Assembly: GCF_035658495.1 (NCBI RefSeq)
Contig: NZ_CP141945.1
Location: forward strand, 1,539,501 to 1,603,500
Direction: 5' to 3'
DNA length: 64,000 nucleotides
From: Novosphingobium sp. RL4
GTDB lineage: Bacteria > Pseudomonadota > Alphaproteobacteria > Sphingomonadales > Sphingomonadaceae
The translations under genes and the position numbers were made by a program. This document shows positions 23,649-34,600 of this stretch, one piece after another (position 1 is the first letter of the stretch; the number at the start of each line of letters is the position of its first letter). The notes under the pieces are model-generated. The model did not search any database, was not told where the DNA came from, and was given only the letters and a program-made list of their open reading frames with translations.

Positions 23649-26056
23649 CAGAACTTCACCCCCGCACGGATTCCATAAGTGCGCGGCGGCGACGTGATGA
23701 TGGTGGACGCAGAAGCCGCGTTGTAAGTCAGTCCGGCCGTGATGACGCGATTGTCTTCGATGTTGCGAACGAATGCGCCGATCGACCAACGATCATTCTG
23801 CGGCGAGAACGTGATGTTGGCGTTGCTGGTCCAAGTGTCCCCAACCCGCTGCTCCGGCATGTACTGGAAGGCGACGTATCGGCTCGTCTTGTACTGGGTG
23901 TCGGCTGACAGCACGATCTTGTAATCGCCGATGTCGACCGTCTGCTGGGCGCCCAGATTGATCGTCCACTTGGGAGACTGATAGGCTTGGCGGCCGGAGC
24001 AGTCGATCTCGTACTGACCCTGCGAAGTCGTGCTCGCGGCGTATGGACACGATGTCAGCGGCGGCGTCGCGCCGATCGGTTCGCGGTAGACGAAGTCCTT
24101 GTACTGCGCATCGAGGTATTGAACCTGGGCGGACAGCAGCGTGTTTCTGGTCGCCAGGAACTGGGTCTCGATCTCCGCGCCCTTGATCGTGGATTGACCG
24201 GCATTTTCGGTGAACTGCCCCTGGTTGCCGGCAAGATCGATGCCGGTGTGGTTCACCTGCTGGTCGCGATACTTCCAGTAGAAGGCTTCCACGTTGAACT
24301 GGAGGCGGTTGTTAAAGAAGCGGTTCTTCATGCCCAGGGTGTAGGCAGTGATATATTCCGGCTGGAACGTTTCGTATCCGACCGACATCGAGAAGCCGCC
24401 CGAGCGATAGCCCGTTTCGACGCTCGCGTAGAGCAGCGAGTTGGGTGCCACGTCGAACTCTGCGCCTGCACGCCACGTCAATTTCGAAGTTTTGAGCGGT
24501 TGATCGACGACCGTTTGCGCGCGGATGAGGAGCGCCCCCGAGGAACCGATGGGCGTGACCCCGCCAGGCGGCGGTACGATGAACGGCGCCGGAAGCTGGG
24601 TGAAGCTGTCGGTCACCGGCAGCAGCGTCGCCGTCGGGCAGCTCGGTACGAAGTTCACCGTACGGGTGCACTTTACCAGGAACACGTCGGCAGTGCCGTC
24701 GAAGTCTTTCTCATCGCGAGTCCAGCGAAGGCCACCTATCAGGCGCAGGCGATCGTTGAGATTGGCAGTCAGTCGTCCGAAAACAGCGTAGGAGCGGGTA
24801 TCGGACTTGAATTCCTGGTAGGCGTTGAGCGCCTGCTGGGCGAAAGTGTAGTTTCCGTCGACGCTCTCGTCGAAATAGTATGCGCCCAAAATGGCGTCGA
24901 AGATGCCTACGCGGTTGGCTGCAAATCGCGTTTCCAGGCTGAACTGTTCATCCTTCTCCTGGATGTAGCCGATGAAGCCGGGGTTTCCGAAGCTGTTGTC
25001 GAGATCCGAATAGCGCCAGGCCGGAACAACCGTCAGCGTGCCCGCGCCCGTACGCCACGTGACCTCGGCATTGACGCCATAATAGCTGTTGTCCTGATAG
25101 AGGTTTGTATCGAGCGGATCAGCGGTCCGGCCGGAAAGGCCAAGAAACAGGGTCTGGCGATAGGCTTGCGAAGCGGGATCGAGCAGCCCGGTCGACTTGC
25201 TCAGCCCTGACGGAACGAACGTATATCCCGTCGAACCAAAGTTGTAGGCATATTGGCCCTGGTAGGCAGCGCCGACGCCCTTGCCGCCCGTATGCGAATA
25301 GTCGCCCGCCACGCGAACGGTGAGATCTGGCGTCAGTTCAGCCAGATATTGCACGCGTAGCGCACCGGTCTTGTCGTCCGACATGCCGTCTAAAAGGTAG
25401 CCGTCGTGTCGGGTCAGGCTGCCCGAAATCCGCATGGCACCGTCTTCGCCGACCGGTACGTTGATGGCACCCTGCAGTGTGAGGGCGTCATAGTTCCCGT
25501 AGGAAATGTCACCGAATCCCGAGAATTCACCTGGCTTGGGCTTGGCGGGAATCACGTTGACGGCGCCGCCTGTAGCGTTTCGCCCGTAGAGTGTGCCCTG
25601 TGGGCCCTTCAGAACTTCCACTCGCTCGAGGTCGTAGAAAACGCCGGTCGCCGAAGTCGGGCGGCCGATATAGACCCCGTCATAGTTGAAGGCGATCGCT
25701 GGATCGGAGTAGCCGTTGACGGTGAAATTGCCGACGCCGCGCAAGAAGAATACCGCGTTCGCACCGCCGTTTTGCTGGACATTGAGCGCAGGCACCAGCT
25801 GCCCGAGGCCCGCTGCTTGCGTCAGACCGCTTTTGATCAGGTCTCCCCCGCCGACTACGTCAATAGCGATGCCGGCGCGCTGAGCGCTCTCCGCTTTGCG
25901 CTGCGCAGTGACCACGATTTCGTTGAGACCCGCCGGCGCTTCGCTGTCATTTGCCGTGGCCTGGGCCGAATTCGCTGGAGCGCTCTCTTGCGCAAATGCC
26001 TGGCTCGATACGAGCGCGAATCCAAGTGCTGTGCCCAGCAGAAGTGCCTGACGCAT
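23648..26056 (-). CDS. TonB-dependent receptor
   Basis: An 802-aa outer-membrane receptor. Signal peptide about residues 1-24 (ending AFAQE), TonB box region LNEIVVTAQRK (about 44-54), plug domain to about residue 170 (LERVEVLKGPQGTLYGRNATGG marks its end) and a 22-strand barrel ending in the aromatic GIRAGVKF. The start at 26056 has a strong purine-rich Shine-Dalgarno; an open frame runs 119 codons upstream but crosses the promoter. Receptors of this sphingomonad type import varied organic substrates. The divergent LysR gene that probably controlled it is a pseudogene; an MBL hydrolase is coupled downstream. Confidence 0.92.
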   Translation of the reverse strand: MRQALLLGTALGFALVSSQAFAQESAPANSAQATANDSEAPAGLNEIVVTAQRKAESAQRAGIAIDVVGGGDLIKSGLTQAAGLGQLVPALNVQQNGGANAVFFLRGVGNFTVNGYSDPAIAFNYDGVYIGRPTSATGVFYDLERVEVLKGPQGTLYGRNATGGAVNVIPAKPKPGEFSGFGDISYGNYDALTLQGAINVPVGEDGAMRISGSLTRHDGYLLDGMSDDKTGALRVQYLAELTPDLTVRVAGDYSHTGGKGVGAAYQGQYAYNFGSTGYTFVPSGLSKSTGLLDPASQAYRQTLFLGLSGRTADPLDTNLYQDNSYYGVNAEVTWRTGAGTLTVVPAWRYSDLDNSFGNPGFIGYIQEKDEQFSLETRFAANRVGIFDAILGAYYFDESVDGNYTFAQQALNAYQEFKSDTRSYAVFGRLTANLNDRLRLIGGLRWTRDEKDFDGTADVFLVKCTRTVNFVPSCPTATLLPVTDSFTQLPAPFIVPPPGGVTPIGSSGALLIRAQTVVDQPLKTSKLTWRAGAEFDVAPNSLLYASVETGYRSGGFSMSVGYETFQPEYITAYTLGMKNRFFNNRLQFNVEAFYWKYRDQQVNHTGIDLAGNQGQFTENAGQSTIKGAEIETQFLATRNTLLSAQVQYLDAQYKDFVYREPIGATPPLTSCPYAASTTSQGQYEIDCSGRQAYQSPKWTINLGAQQTVDIGDYKIVLSADTQYKTSRYVAFQYMPEQRVGDTWTSNANITFSPQNDRWSIGAFVRNIEDNRVITAGLTYNAASASTIITSPPRTYGIRAGVKF

Positions 26057-26219
26057 GTCTTTCTCTCCCCTTTGCCGCTTGGTGCGGCCTCTTGTGGGGA
26101 GAGGGATGCAGTTCGATAAATAACAGATCAAATTTTTTGTTTTTGTCAGTTTCCACAAACAAAAATGGTAGTTGTGCTCCGTCCATAAAATGCAGAAGCT
26201 GCGGAGAGGGGCGCGCGCG

Positions 26220-27134
26220 ATGCGCCTCGACAAATTTGATCTCAATCTCCTGATCGCTTTTGAGCTCCTTTTGGAGGAGCGCAATGTCACGAGAACCGCC
26301 CAGCGGGCCAATCTCACGCAGTCATCAATGGCGCCGCACTTGCCCGGTTGCGGCAGGCCATGAACGATGAATTGCTGGTCGCACACGGTCGGCGCATGAT
26401 CGCAACGCCGCACGCTCTCGCATTGGTCCCAATGGTTTCCGAAACGGTCCGCAATCTGCGTGTGCTGATCTCGGGCGCAACGGCATTTGATCCGGGCACG
26501 TCGGACAGACGCTTCGAGATCGGTGTATCGGACTGATTTTCGACCGTCTTGCTTGGACCGCTGCTACCAAAACTAAAGCGCGAAGCGCCGGGTGTGGGGT
26601 TCAACATCCAACTGCCCACGCGTGAAATAAGCGCAGTCCTCGAAGACGGCAAACTGGATTTTCAGATCACGCCCGAACAGTTCCTTAGCCCTGAGCATCC
26701 CAGCGAGCTTCTGTTCGAAGAACGCCACGTAGTCGTGGGATGGCGGGAAAACAGGGTTTTCGCCGGCGAAATGACGCGGGAGGCATTCCACTCCTGCGGT
26801 CATGTGGCGGTAAGAATCACCGGCGTCGCGACGTTCGCGGACAAGCACTTCATGACCGTGGATGACCAGCGGCGGATCGAGGTGACCGCTCCGTCGATCT
26901 CCATCGTGCCCTGACTGCTTCCCGGAACGAATCTCCTGGGCGCTGATGCACGAGCGGCTCGCCCGCGTCTTCGCACCGTTGTTGCTGCTGGAAATCCGCC
27001 CGGCTCCGATTGAAGTTCCGCTGATGCGGGAGATGGTTCAGTATCACGCAGCGCGCTTGACCGATGCGGGGATGCTCTGGCTCAAGAACCGCCTGTTCGC
27101 CGAGGTGGCGGAAAATGGAAGGCAGGAAGGCTAG
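26220..27134 (+). pseudogene. LysR-family regulator, degraded
   Basis: The start MRLDKFDLNLLIAFELLLEE and the HTH stretch NVTRTAQRANLTQSS fit a NodD-type LysR protein. Near 26330 the frame shifts and continues as ALARLRQAMNDELLV. An in-frame TGA interrupts GVSD/FSTVLLGPLLPKL at 26534-26536, a second TGA follows ISIVP at 26912-26914, and a further shift precedes MHERLARVFAPL near 26946. The rest matches the end of the effector domain. At least two stops and two frameshifts make this a clear pseudogene. It faces away from the TonB receptor gene it probably regulated. Confidence 0.9.
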
Positions 27135-27142
27135 TTGACGAC

Positions 27143-27793
27143 CTAACTTCGTGCAAGAACCGCGGGCAGGTTCTCCATGCTGCCGTCTGGCGCTGCCAGT
27201 TCGAGCAGGCGGGATAGCATTTCGACTGCAGCGACATTCTCTTCGCAAACGGGCAAGTGCCTTTCGGCGATAGTCAGTCCCCGCACCGACCATACCATCA
27301 GGCGCATCACTGTCCGGGCAAGCGTCATGTCTCCGCCAAAAGCGCCTTGCATGACTTGGAGAGCTCGCGCTTCCACTTCTTCCTGCATAGGAACCACAAG
27401 CGTTTCCAGGTGTGCATCGCTGCGCGCTGCTTGAAGGATCTCCAGAACGGCTAGGCCGGAGGGGCGGCCCAGGACCTGCCAGAGCACCTTCGGCCAGTCT
27501 CCCAAGCGATTTCCAAGGCCGGTCGATTGCCTGATCCTCTCGTATTCGACCATTTCGCTGTCGAATACATGGCGGACTACATCAGCCATTAGCGCCGCTC
27601 GCGTCCCAAAGTGGTGGAGCATAGCCCCTCGGGAAACGCCAGCCCGCTCGGAGATCATTGACGTGTTGGCTGCCGCATATCCGACGTCGTGAATGACTTC
27701 GATTGCCGCTTCAAGCAGCGCAAGCCGGGTCTGAGCCGTCCGCTCTTCCTGCGTGCGCCGAACCTTGTTTTTAACCGTCATCGTCATCCACAT
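27143..27793 (-). CDS. TetR-family transcriptional regulator
   Basis: A 216-aa TetR/AcrR-type protein. The DNA-binding domain spans about residues 18-65 (TRLALLEAAIEVIHDVGYAA, then ISERAGVSRGAMLHHFGTRAALM with the HTH), followed by an all-helical ligand domain. It diverges from the second TonB receptor gene across about 195 bases and so is the best candidate regulator of the receptor-GH1-GH78 genes; the inducer is unknown. Several ATG codons lie close together at the start (27793, 27784, 27778), so the exact N terminus is uncertain. Confidence 0.87.
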   Translation of the reverse strand: MWMTMTVKNKVRRTQEERTAQTRLALLEAAIEVIHDVGYAAANTSMISERAGVSRGAMLHHFGTRAALMADVVRHVFDSEMVEYERIRQSTGLGNRLGDWPKVLWQVLGRPSGLAVLEILQAARSDAHLETLVVPMQEEVEARALQVMQGAFGGDMTLARTVMRLMVWSVRGLTIAERHLPVCEENVAAVEMLSRLLELAAPDGSMENLPAVLARS

Positions 27794-27987
27794 GTCCAGA
27801 ACTGACCGATCCTATCGGTGTTCGAAGCAAGCCAAGTCACAAGTCGATCTCCCTGGGCAAGCGCTAACCAACGACTGGAGCGATCACCAGCCACAAAAAA
27901 CATTCATGCTTGACCGTTTGTATCTTAAATCCGTATCAGCCCGGTCAAGCGTCGGCAATTGGCGCAATTACATGGGAGGGTATTTCG

Positions 27988-30291
27988 ATGCGAAAGACAG
28001 CATTCCTAATCGGCGTCAGCCTCTGCGCCACAGCAGGTCCGGCCTTCGCGCAGGACACAGCGTCCGTTCAGGACGATGGCGGGGTCGCAGAAATCATCGT
28101 TAGCGCACAGCGCCGTACCGAGCGCCTGCAAGACGTGCCACTCAGTGTCACCGCGCTGGGTTCGGCCGCTCTCGAGGCGCGCCAGATCAATGATCTGAGC
28201 CAGATCGCGATTGCTGCGCCAAGCCTGCAGGTTGGCAGTGACAATACCTTCGCCGTCCGTGGCGTCGGCACCCAGGCCTTTGCCACCACGATCGATTCTT
28301 CCGTTGCGACCGCCTTCGACGACGTGAACCTTGGCCGCCCATTTCTGGCGCAAGGCATGTTCAATGACGTCGAACGTGTCGAAGTGCTCAACGGTCCGCA
28401 AGGTCTGCTCTTCGGAAAGAACGCCTCGGCAGGTCTGCTGAATGTGGTCTCCACGAAGCCCAGGCTCAACAAGTTCGAAAGCATTACCAATCTCGAGCTG
28501 GACAGCCGTGAAACCCCCGACGAAACCGGCTCTGCCTGGTCAATGATCGGTCGCCAGACGATCAACGTACCCGTCGGCGACAGCGCAGCTCTGCGGATCA
28601 ATGGCAGCTATTCGTGGGAGGAACCCGGCACGACGTTCGTGGGGCTGAGGAACGTACGTAACGACCTGAATCGTGAGCAGTACGGCGTTCGCGCCAAGTA
28701 TCTCCAGGAAATCTCGCCATCGCTCGAGCTTTATGTGATCGGCGACTACGCTGAATCCCACGGCGTCGCGGGCATCTATGACCGCACCTATCGTTCTGTC
28801 GGTGCGGGCAGCGTCAACACTGACGCTCTGGCTATCACCGGCATCACTCCTGCAGACAACAACTTCGCATTCGGCGGCGATGGTGGCTACTGGCGCGACC
28901 TCAAGCTGGGCGGGGCACAGGGAACGCTAACCTGGACCGCTCCCAACGGAATAGTCGTCAGCAACATCGCCGCGTGGAAATTCTACAATTTCGACAGCCA
29001 GCTCGATACCGACTTCACCAACCTCGACGGTGCTAGCCGTAACTGGTCGCATGCGAACTATGACCAGTTCTCCAACGAGTTGCGCGTGGCATTGCCGGCC
29101 GGCAACCGGCTCTCGGGCCAGGCCGGTCTCTACTACTTCCATTCGACAATCGATCAGAAGGGCCAGATCGCGGGCAACAACTATATGCCCAGCTTCCTGT
29201 TGCCGGTCTTCCCGTTCTGCGTCGGTGGATCGGCGGCCACCGGTTGCCCATACTCGAACAGCTATTTCCTTGGCCGCGACTACATCTACAGCATGAAGAC
29301 GGACAGCTACGCCGCCTTCGGTCAGCTGACCTATAACATCACCGACGGCCTCAAGGTCTTTGCTGGCGGCCGCGTGACTCGTGATGAAATCTCGATCGAC
29401 CTCGATCAGGTCCAGGACGCCTACTTTGTTCCGCTGGCGGTTCCTGGCAGCTTCAATCAGGACTATGGTCACACGGATTTCAGCTGGAAGGTCGGCGGCC
29501 AGTACAACTTCACGCCGGACGTGATGTTCTATGGGTCATACGGCAGCGGCTATAAGGGGCCGGGATTTAACGACACCGCTGCAACGGCGGACGCAAACCT
29601 CGTTGTGCGGCCCGAAAAGTCCTACACCGGCGAAATCGGTTTCAAGACGAGCTGGTTCGATCGCCACCTTGTGTTCAACATCTCGGCTTTCCACACCAAG
29701 TTCGACAACTATCAAGTCCAGTCGCTCGATACCAATCTGCAGGCCTTCGTGGTTCAAAACGCCGCATCGGTCACGACCAAGGGCATCGAGGCCACCATCA
29801 ACGCTACGCCGGTGGATGGCCTGTCGATCAACGCTTCGGGAACGCTGCTGGATTCGAAGTTCGGCAACTTTCCTGGCGCCGAGTGCTATCCTGGACAGGG
29901 CTGTTCTTCTTTCAACGCCAAGGGCCGCCGGACACCTACCTCGGCAAAGTTCACATCGTCCCTCGAAGCGATGTACGAGTTCCAGACTTCGGGCTCCGTG
30001 CATCCCTTTATCGAGGCGAACTGGTATCATCGCTCGTCAATCAATTACCTGATCAACCGCGCTCCGGGGGCAAAGGTCCCGAGGCTCGACATGATCGGGG
30101 CAAGCGCCGGTCTAAACCTCGACAACGGCATGCGGATCTCGATCTTCTGCAAGAACTGCACAAGCGCATACAATCCGAATTTCATCGGCCTGGACTCGGG
30201 CGATGCGATCGCCGGCGTCGCTACCTACCCGCAGCAGTTCGGCTTCGACTCGGTTCGCACCATCGGCGCCAGCCTCCAGTTCAAGTTCTGA
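27988..30291 (+). CDS. TonB-dependent receptor, partner of GH1/GH78 genes
   Basis: A 767-aa outer-membrane receptor: signal peptide about residues 1-22 (ending AFAQD), TonB box region EIIVSAQRRTERLQDVPLS, plug ending with VERVEVLNGPQGLLFGKNASAG, and a beta barrel ending in IGASLQFKF. GGAGGG precedes the ATG. The Tat-exported beta-glycosidase and alpha-L-rhamnosidase genes follow on the same strand (14 bases to the first), so import of a plant glycoside or its aglycone is a reasonable inference. Cys pairs in FCVGG...GCP and ECYPGQGC lie in predicted surface loops. Confidence 0.92.
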   Translation: MRKTAFLIGVSLCATAGPAFAQDTASVQDDGGVAEIIVSAQRRTERLQDVPLSVTALGSAALEARQINDLSQIAIAAPSLQVGSDNTFAVRGVGTQAFATTIDSSVATAFDDVNLGRPFLAQGMFNDVERVEVLNGPQGLLFGKNASAGLLNVVSTKPRLNKFESITNLELDSRETPDETGSAWSMIGRQTINVPVGDSAALRINGSYSWEEPGTTFVGLRNVRNDLNREQYGVRAKYLQEISPSLELYVIGDYAESHGVAGIYDRTYRSVGAGSVNTDALAITGITPADNNFAFGGDGGYWRDLKLGGAQGTLTWTAPNGIVVSNIAAWKFYNFDSQLDTDFTNLDGASRNWSHANYDQFSNELRVALPAGNRLSGQAGLYYFHSTIDQKGQIAGNNYMPSFLLPVFPFCVGGSAATGCPYSNSYFLGRDYIYSMKTDSYAAFGQLTYNITDGLKVFAGGRVTRDEISIDLDQVQDAYFVPLAVPGSFNQDYGHTDFSWKVGGQYNFTPDVMFYGSYGSGYKGPGFNDTAATADANLVVRPEKSYTGEIGFKTSWFDRHLVFNISAFHTKFDNYQVQSLDTNLQAFVVQNAASVTTKGIEATINATPVDGLSINASGTLLDSKFGNFPGAECYPGQGCSSFNAKGRRTPTSAKFTSSLEAMYEFQTSGSVHPFIEANWYHRSSINYLINRAPGAKVPRLDMIGASAGLNLDNGMRISIFCKNCTSAYNPNFIGLDSGDAIAGVATYPQQFGFDSVRTIGASLQFKF

Positions 30292-30304
30292 AGAAGGAAA
30301 GCGC

Positions 30305-31624
30305 GTGATTGATCGCATGACCCGCCGCAACATCCTCAAAACGGCGGGCACCGGTCTGGTACTCGCGGGGGCATCGCCCCTTCTCGGCGCATCTCCGCGA
30401 GTGCAGCGCAGACTACCTCGTGATTTTCTGTGGGGCGCAGCCACAGCAGGCCATCAGGTCGAGGGCGGAAACATCAACAGCGACAGCTGGGTGTCGGAAC
30501 ATCTGTCGCCCAGCTCGTTCCCCGAACCGTCCGGCGATGCCTGTGACAGCTGGAACCGCTGGCGGGAAGATATCGCGCTCGTCAAGCGAATGGGCCTGAA
30601 CACCTATCGCTTCGGGATCGAGTGGTCGCGCATCGAGCCTGCCAGGGGCGAATGGTCGCTGGCTAGCCTCGCACATTATCGAGCGATGGTGGATACCTGC
30701 CTGGAGCTGGGGCTGAAACCCATCATCACATTCTCGCATTTCACCGTACCTCGCTGGTTTGCAGGCAACGGTGGTTGGGAGAATCCCGAAAGCGTTGAGC
30801 TGTTTGGCCGCTTCTGCGAGACAGCAGCCCGGGCGCTGGGCACCGGCTATGGTCATGCCCTGACGTTCAACGAACCGAACCTGGCGGCCCAACTCTCCTG
30901 GCAACCGGAGTTTCGCCAGGCGATGAAGTATTTTGCGATGGGCAATCAGCAGGCGGCCAAGATGATCGGTTCCGATCGCTTCGCTTCCACGTTGACCTCG
31001 GACCCTGCCAAAACCCTCGCGAACACCATCGCAGCCCACCATCGCGGTCGCGAGGCCATCAAGTCGGTGCACCCGAGCGTGGAAATCGGTCTCAGCCTTG
31101 CAGTGGCCGACGAACAGGCATTGCCGGGTGAAAGTGCACTTCAGCGCAAGATTGCCGAAGTGTACCAGCCTTGGTTTGACGCAGTGGCCCAGGACGATTT
31201 CGTGGGGGTTCAGACGTATGGACGCGCTGTTGTCGGACCCGATGCGGATATTCCGCCACCTGCCGGCGCAGAAGTCACGCAGACCGGTATGGAGTTCTAT
31301 CCCGAAGCGCTCGAAGTCACCGTGAAATGGGTCGCCGAAGCAACCGGCCGCCCCATCATTGTCACTGAGAACGGCGTTGCGACCAACAACGATGACCGCC
31401 GAATCGCCTATATTGATCGCGCCTTGGCTGGACTTGGCCGGGCAATGGATGCCGGTACCGACGTTCGCGGCTACATTCACTGGTCCTTGCTCGATAACTT
31501 TGAATGGAATCGGGCATATACCGCGCAGTTCGGCCTGGTTGCCGTTGATCGAAAGACCTTCGCGCGCACGATCAAGCCTAGCGGGCCGCATCTCGGCCGC
31601 TACGCCAGAACCAACAAAATCTGA
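30305..31624 (+). CDS. Glycoside hydrolase family 1 beta-glycosidase, Tat-exported
   Basis: A 439-aa retaining beta-glycosidase. A Tat signal (TRRNILKTAGTGLVLAGA) leads to the (beta/alpha)8 barrel beginning DFLWGAATAGHQVEGG. The acid/base glutamate is in TFNEPN (about residue 199) and the nucleophile in VTENGV (about residue 355), with the substrate residues of DNFEWNRAYTAQFGLV near the end, so it looks active. Start: GTG at 30305, 5 bases after AAGGAA; ATG 30317 is possible but too far from it. Twin-arginine export is unusual for GH1, which is commonly cytoplasmic. It sits between a TonB receptor and a GH78 gene, suggesting removal of glucose exposed by rhamnosidase action. Confidence 0.9.
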   Translation: MIDRMTRRNILKTAGTGLVLAGASPLLGASPRVQRRLPRDFLWGAATAGHQVEGGNINSDSWVSEHLSPSSFPEPSGDACDSWNRWREDIALVKRMGLNTYRFGIEWSRIEPARGEWSLASLAHYRAMVDTCLELGLKPIITFSHFTVPRWFAGNGGWENPESVELFGRFCETAARALGTGYGHALTFNEPNLAAQLSWQPEFRQAMKYFAMGNQQAAKMIGSDRFASTLTSDPAKTLANTIAAHHRGREAIKSVHPSVEIGLSLAVADEQALPGESALQRKIAEVYQPWFDAVAQDDFVGVQTYGRAVVGPDADIPPPAGAEVTQTGMEFYPEALEVTVKWVAEATGRPIIVTENGVATNNDDRRIAYIDRALAGLGRAMDAGTDVRGYIHWSLLDNFEWNRAYTAQFGLVAVDRKTFARTIKPSGPHLGRYARTNKI

Positions 31625-31694
31625 TCGCGCCCGCAACTGAACGGGGGCCAGAAGTGCGGCACACCGCCCAAGGCCCCGGTTGGAGAGGAGACCA

Positions 31695-34600
31695 ATGCCG
31701 AACATCGATCGCCGCTCGCTTCTCGTAACCGGGGCACTCGCTGCAACGACGGCGGCCGGATCACGCCCGGGTTCTGCTTTAGCGGCGCAGGCCATGAAAA
31801 TCGTCGACCTGAAAACCGCCGGACGGTTGAACCCGATTGGCATCGGCGAACATCGCCCTGCCTTGTCGTGGCGAATGGAGGGTCCCGCCGGAACTGAGCA
31901 GAAGGCTTGGCGCGTGTTGGTCGCTTCATCGCCTGCAATTCTTGCCAGCGGTCGCGGGGACCTTTGGGACAGTGGCCGCGTAGAAGGCAGCGCTTCGACC
32001 GGAATTCGATATGACGGTGCCGAACTCGCAAGCACCCGCCAATGCCATTGGAAGGTTTGCTGCTGGAACTCAGCGGAACAGCGCGCTTGGAGCACGTCTG
32101 CAACGTGGGAAATGGGCTACATTGTTGCTTCAGACTGGACCGGAAAATGGCTGGCTGCCGAGGCCATGGATGAGCGTATCGACCGTTTGGCGGCCCCCGA
32201 ATGGGTGCTTGGGTCATCGCCAGGAACTGACAAGCCTCGAGCCTTCCGTCTTCCCTTTACCAGTGGCAAGGGGCCGGCAGTAGTTACAATCGTCGCCGAC
32301 GGCGCGCTTTCCAGGCTAGCAATCGACGGCAGACCACTCACCCTGCCGGCGCGCGATCCCAATGCCTTCGGCGGCGCTCCTGCAGCCAAATTCGAGTTGG
32401 AACTGGGCGAAGGAGACCATCTGCTCAGCGCATTGGTCGCACCTGTTCCTGGCTTTTTCGTGAAGCCAACGGTGATGCTCGCATCGCTTGTTCGGGTGAC
32501 GACCCAGAACGGAGCTCAGGCAAGAATCGCCAGTGGTTGGCAAACTCAAATGCCAACGGAAACGGTCTGGAGCATGGCCGACAAGGCGGAAAATCAGCCG
32601 AACTTCCCGTGGCCGCCGACGCCTGCTCGGATGCTGCGCCGCAACTTCTCAAGCAAGGCTACAATCGCGCGAGCACGGCTGCACGTTGCCGCGCTTGCCG
32701 GTTACCGCTTCTGGATCAACGCCGCCCGTGTCGGTGATGATGAATTGCAAGCTGAACCGGTCGACTACAGCAAGCGGGTTCCTGTCAGAACCTATGATGT
32801 AACCCACCTCCTGCGTCAGGGAGACAATGTCGTCGCCGCGTTGGTGGGGGATGGCAACTTCGCCAGCTATCAAGCTCCGGAGGGGCGGTATCCCTACTTG
32901 GGAGCGCCCCGACGGTTCCAGGCGGTTTTGGAGATCTTCGGTGATGACGGGGCAATCCAGCGCGTTGTCAGCGACGGCGATTGGCGACACAAGACTTCGC
33001 ATCTCACGATGTCGGAGAACTACGCGGGCGAAGATCAAGACCTTCGTCTCTTGCCTGATGGCTGGAATGCGCCGGGATATGACGACACTGGCTGGGAAAG
33101 CGTATGGGAAGCGCCGGATCCCCAGCTTTCCTTTTCGGCGGCCATTTCCGAACCCGTCCGAGTGATCAGAGAGCTTGTGCCACAATCGATTGTGAAACTC
33201 GGCGAAAAGCGTTTCGTCGTCGATTTTGGGCAGAATTTCGCGGGGCGAGTGCAGCTACGAGTCGACGGCAAGGCTGGTGACGTGATCACGGTCAGTCACG
33301 CAGAGGTGCTTGGCGGCGACGGAGATCTTGATCGCCGCAACTTGCGCGCTGCACGCGCGCAGGACCGCTACATTCTCAGGGGGGGCAATGAAGTGCTTGC
33401 TCCCGTTCTGACTTACCAGGGCTTCCGGTACGCTCGGACCGAAGGTCTGGATATCATCGCCAAGACGATGGTTACAGGCCTTGTCCTTTCCAGTGATATT
33501 GGTGAAATCGGCACCCTCCGGGTTGAAGAGCCGCGCGTGCAAAAATTGTGGCTCAATGCCCTTTGGAGCCAACGCTCGAACTTCATGGGGATTGCGACCG
33601 ACTGTCCTCAACGTGACGAACGCCTGGGGTGGACGGGCGATGCGCAGGTATTCTGGGATACCGCCAGTTTCAACATGAATACCAGCGGCTTCACCCGCTC
33701 TTTTTGCCGCGCCATGCGCGATGCTCAAGGCAAGAGCGGCGCATTTCCGTTGTGGGCTCCAAATCCGGCCGGTTTGGGCTGGGGCACGCCATCAGCGACA
33801 CCGGGATGGGCAGATGCCGGCGTAATGCTGCCTTACATCAGCTACCTGCACAGCGGCGATGCCACGATCGTCGATGAGAACTGGCAAGCTATGACGTCCT
33901 ACCTCGACGGAATTCTGGCTACGAACCCGGATGGCCTTTGGGCAAAGGATCGAGGTGCGGATCTCGGCGATTGGCTGGCGCTTGATGCTAAGAGTCCGAT
34001 GGATGAAACAACGCCGAAGGCTTTGATTGCCACTGCGATGCTCGCCAGGTCGATCGGACAGGTCGCTCAAATGGCGAAATGGACAGGGCGCACCGATGAG
34101 GCCGGGCGCTGGCAGGCGCGGCTCGAACAGACCAGGCGTGCATTCCGGCAGGCATTCGTTGCGGAAGATGGGACTGTCGGGAACGGCAGTCATTGCAGCT
34201 TTGTCCTGGCGCTCAGCCTTGATCTGCTGACCGATAAGCAACGCGCCTCAGCCGGCGCGCTGCTTGCGGCCGATATCCGCCGTAGGGGTACGCTCCTTTC
34301 CACCGGCTTTCTGGGAACGCCGTTGGCGCTCGATGCTTTGGCAAGCATTGGCGAGGAAAAGCTGATTTGGGATCTTCTGCTGCGCCGCGACTATCCCTCT
34401 TGGGGCTACATGGCCGACCACGGCGCGACGACCATCTGGGAACGTTGGAACGGCGATACCGGTGACATCGCGATGAATTCGTTCAACCACTATGCGCTCG
34501 GTGCTGTCTGCGGCTTCCTCTACCGCCGGGTCGCCGGAATCGCCCCAATCGAGCCTGGCTTCGCACGGTTTGCGGTTTCGCCCGTGATGGATGATCGCAT

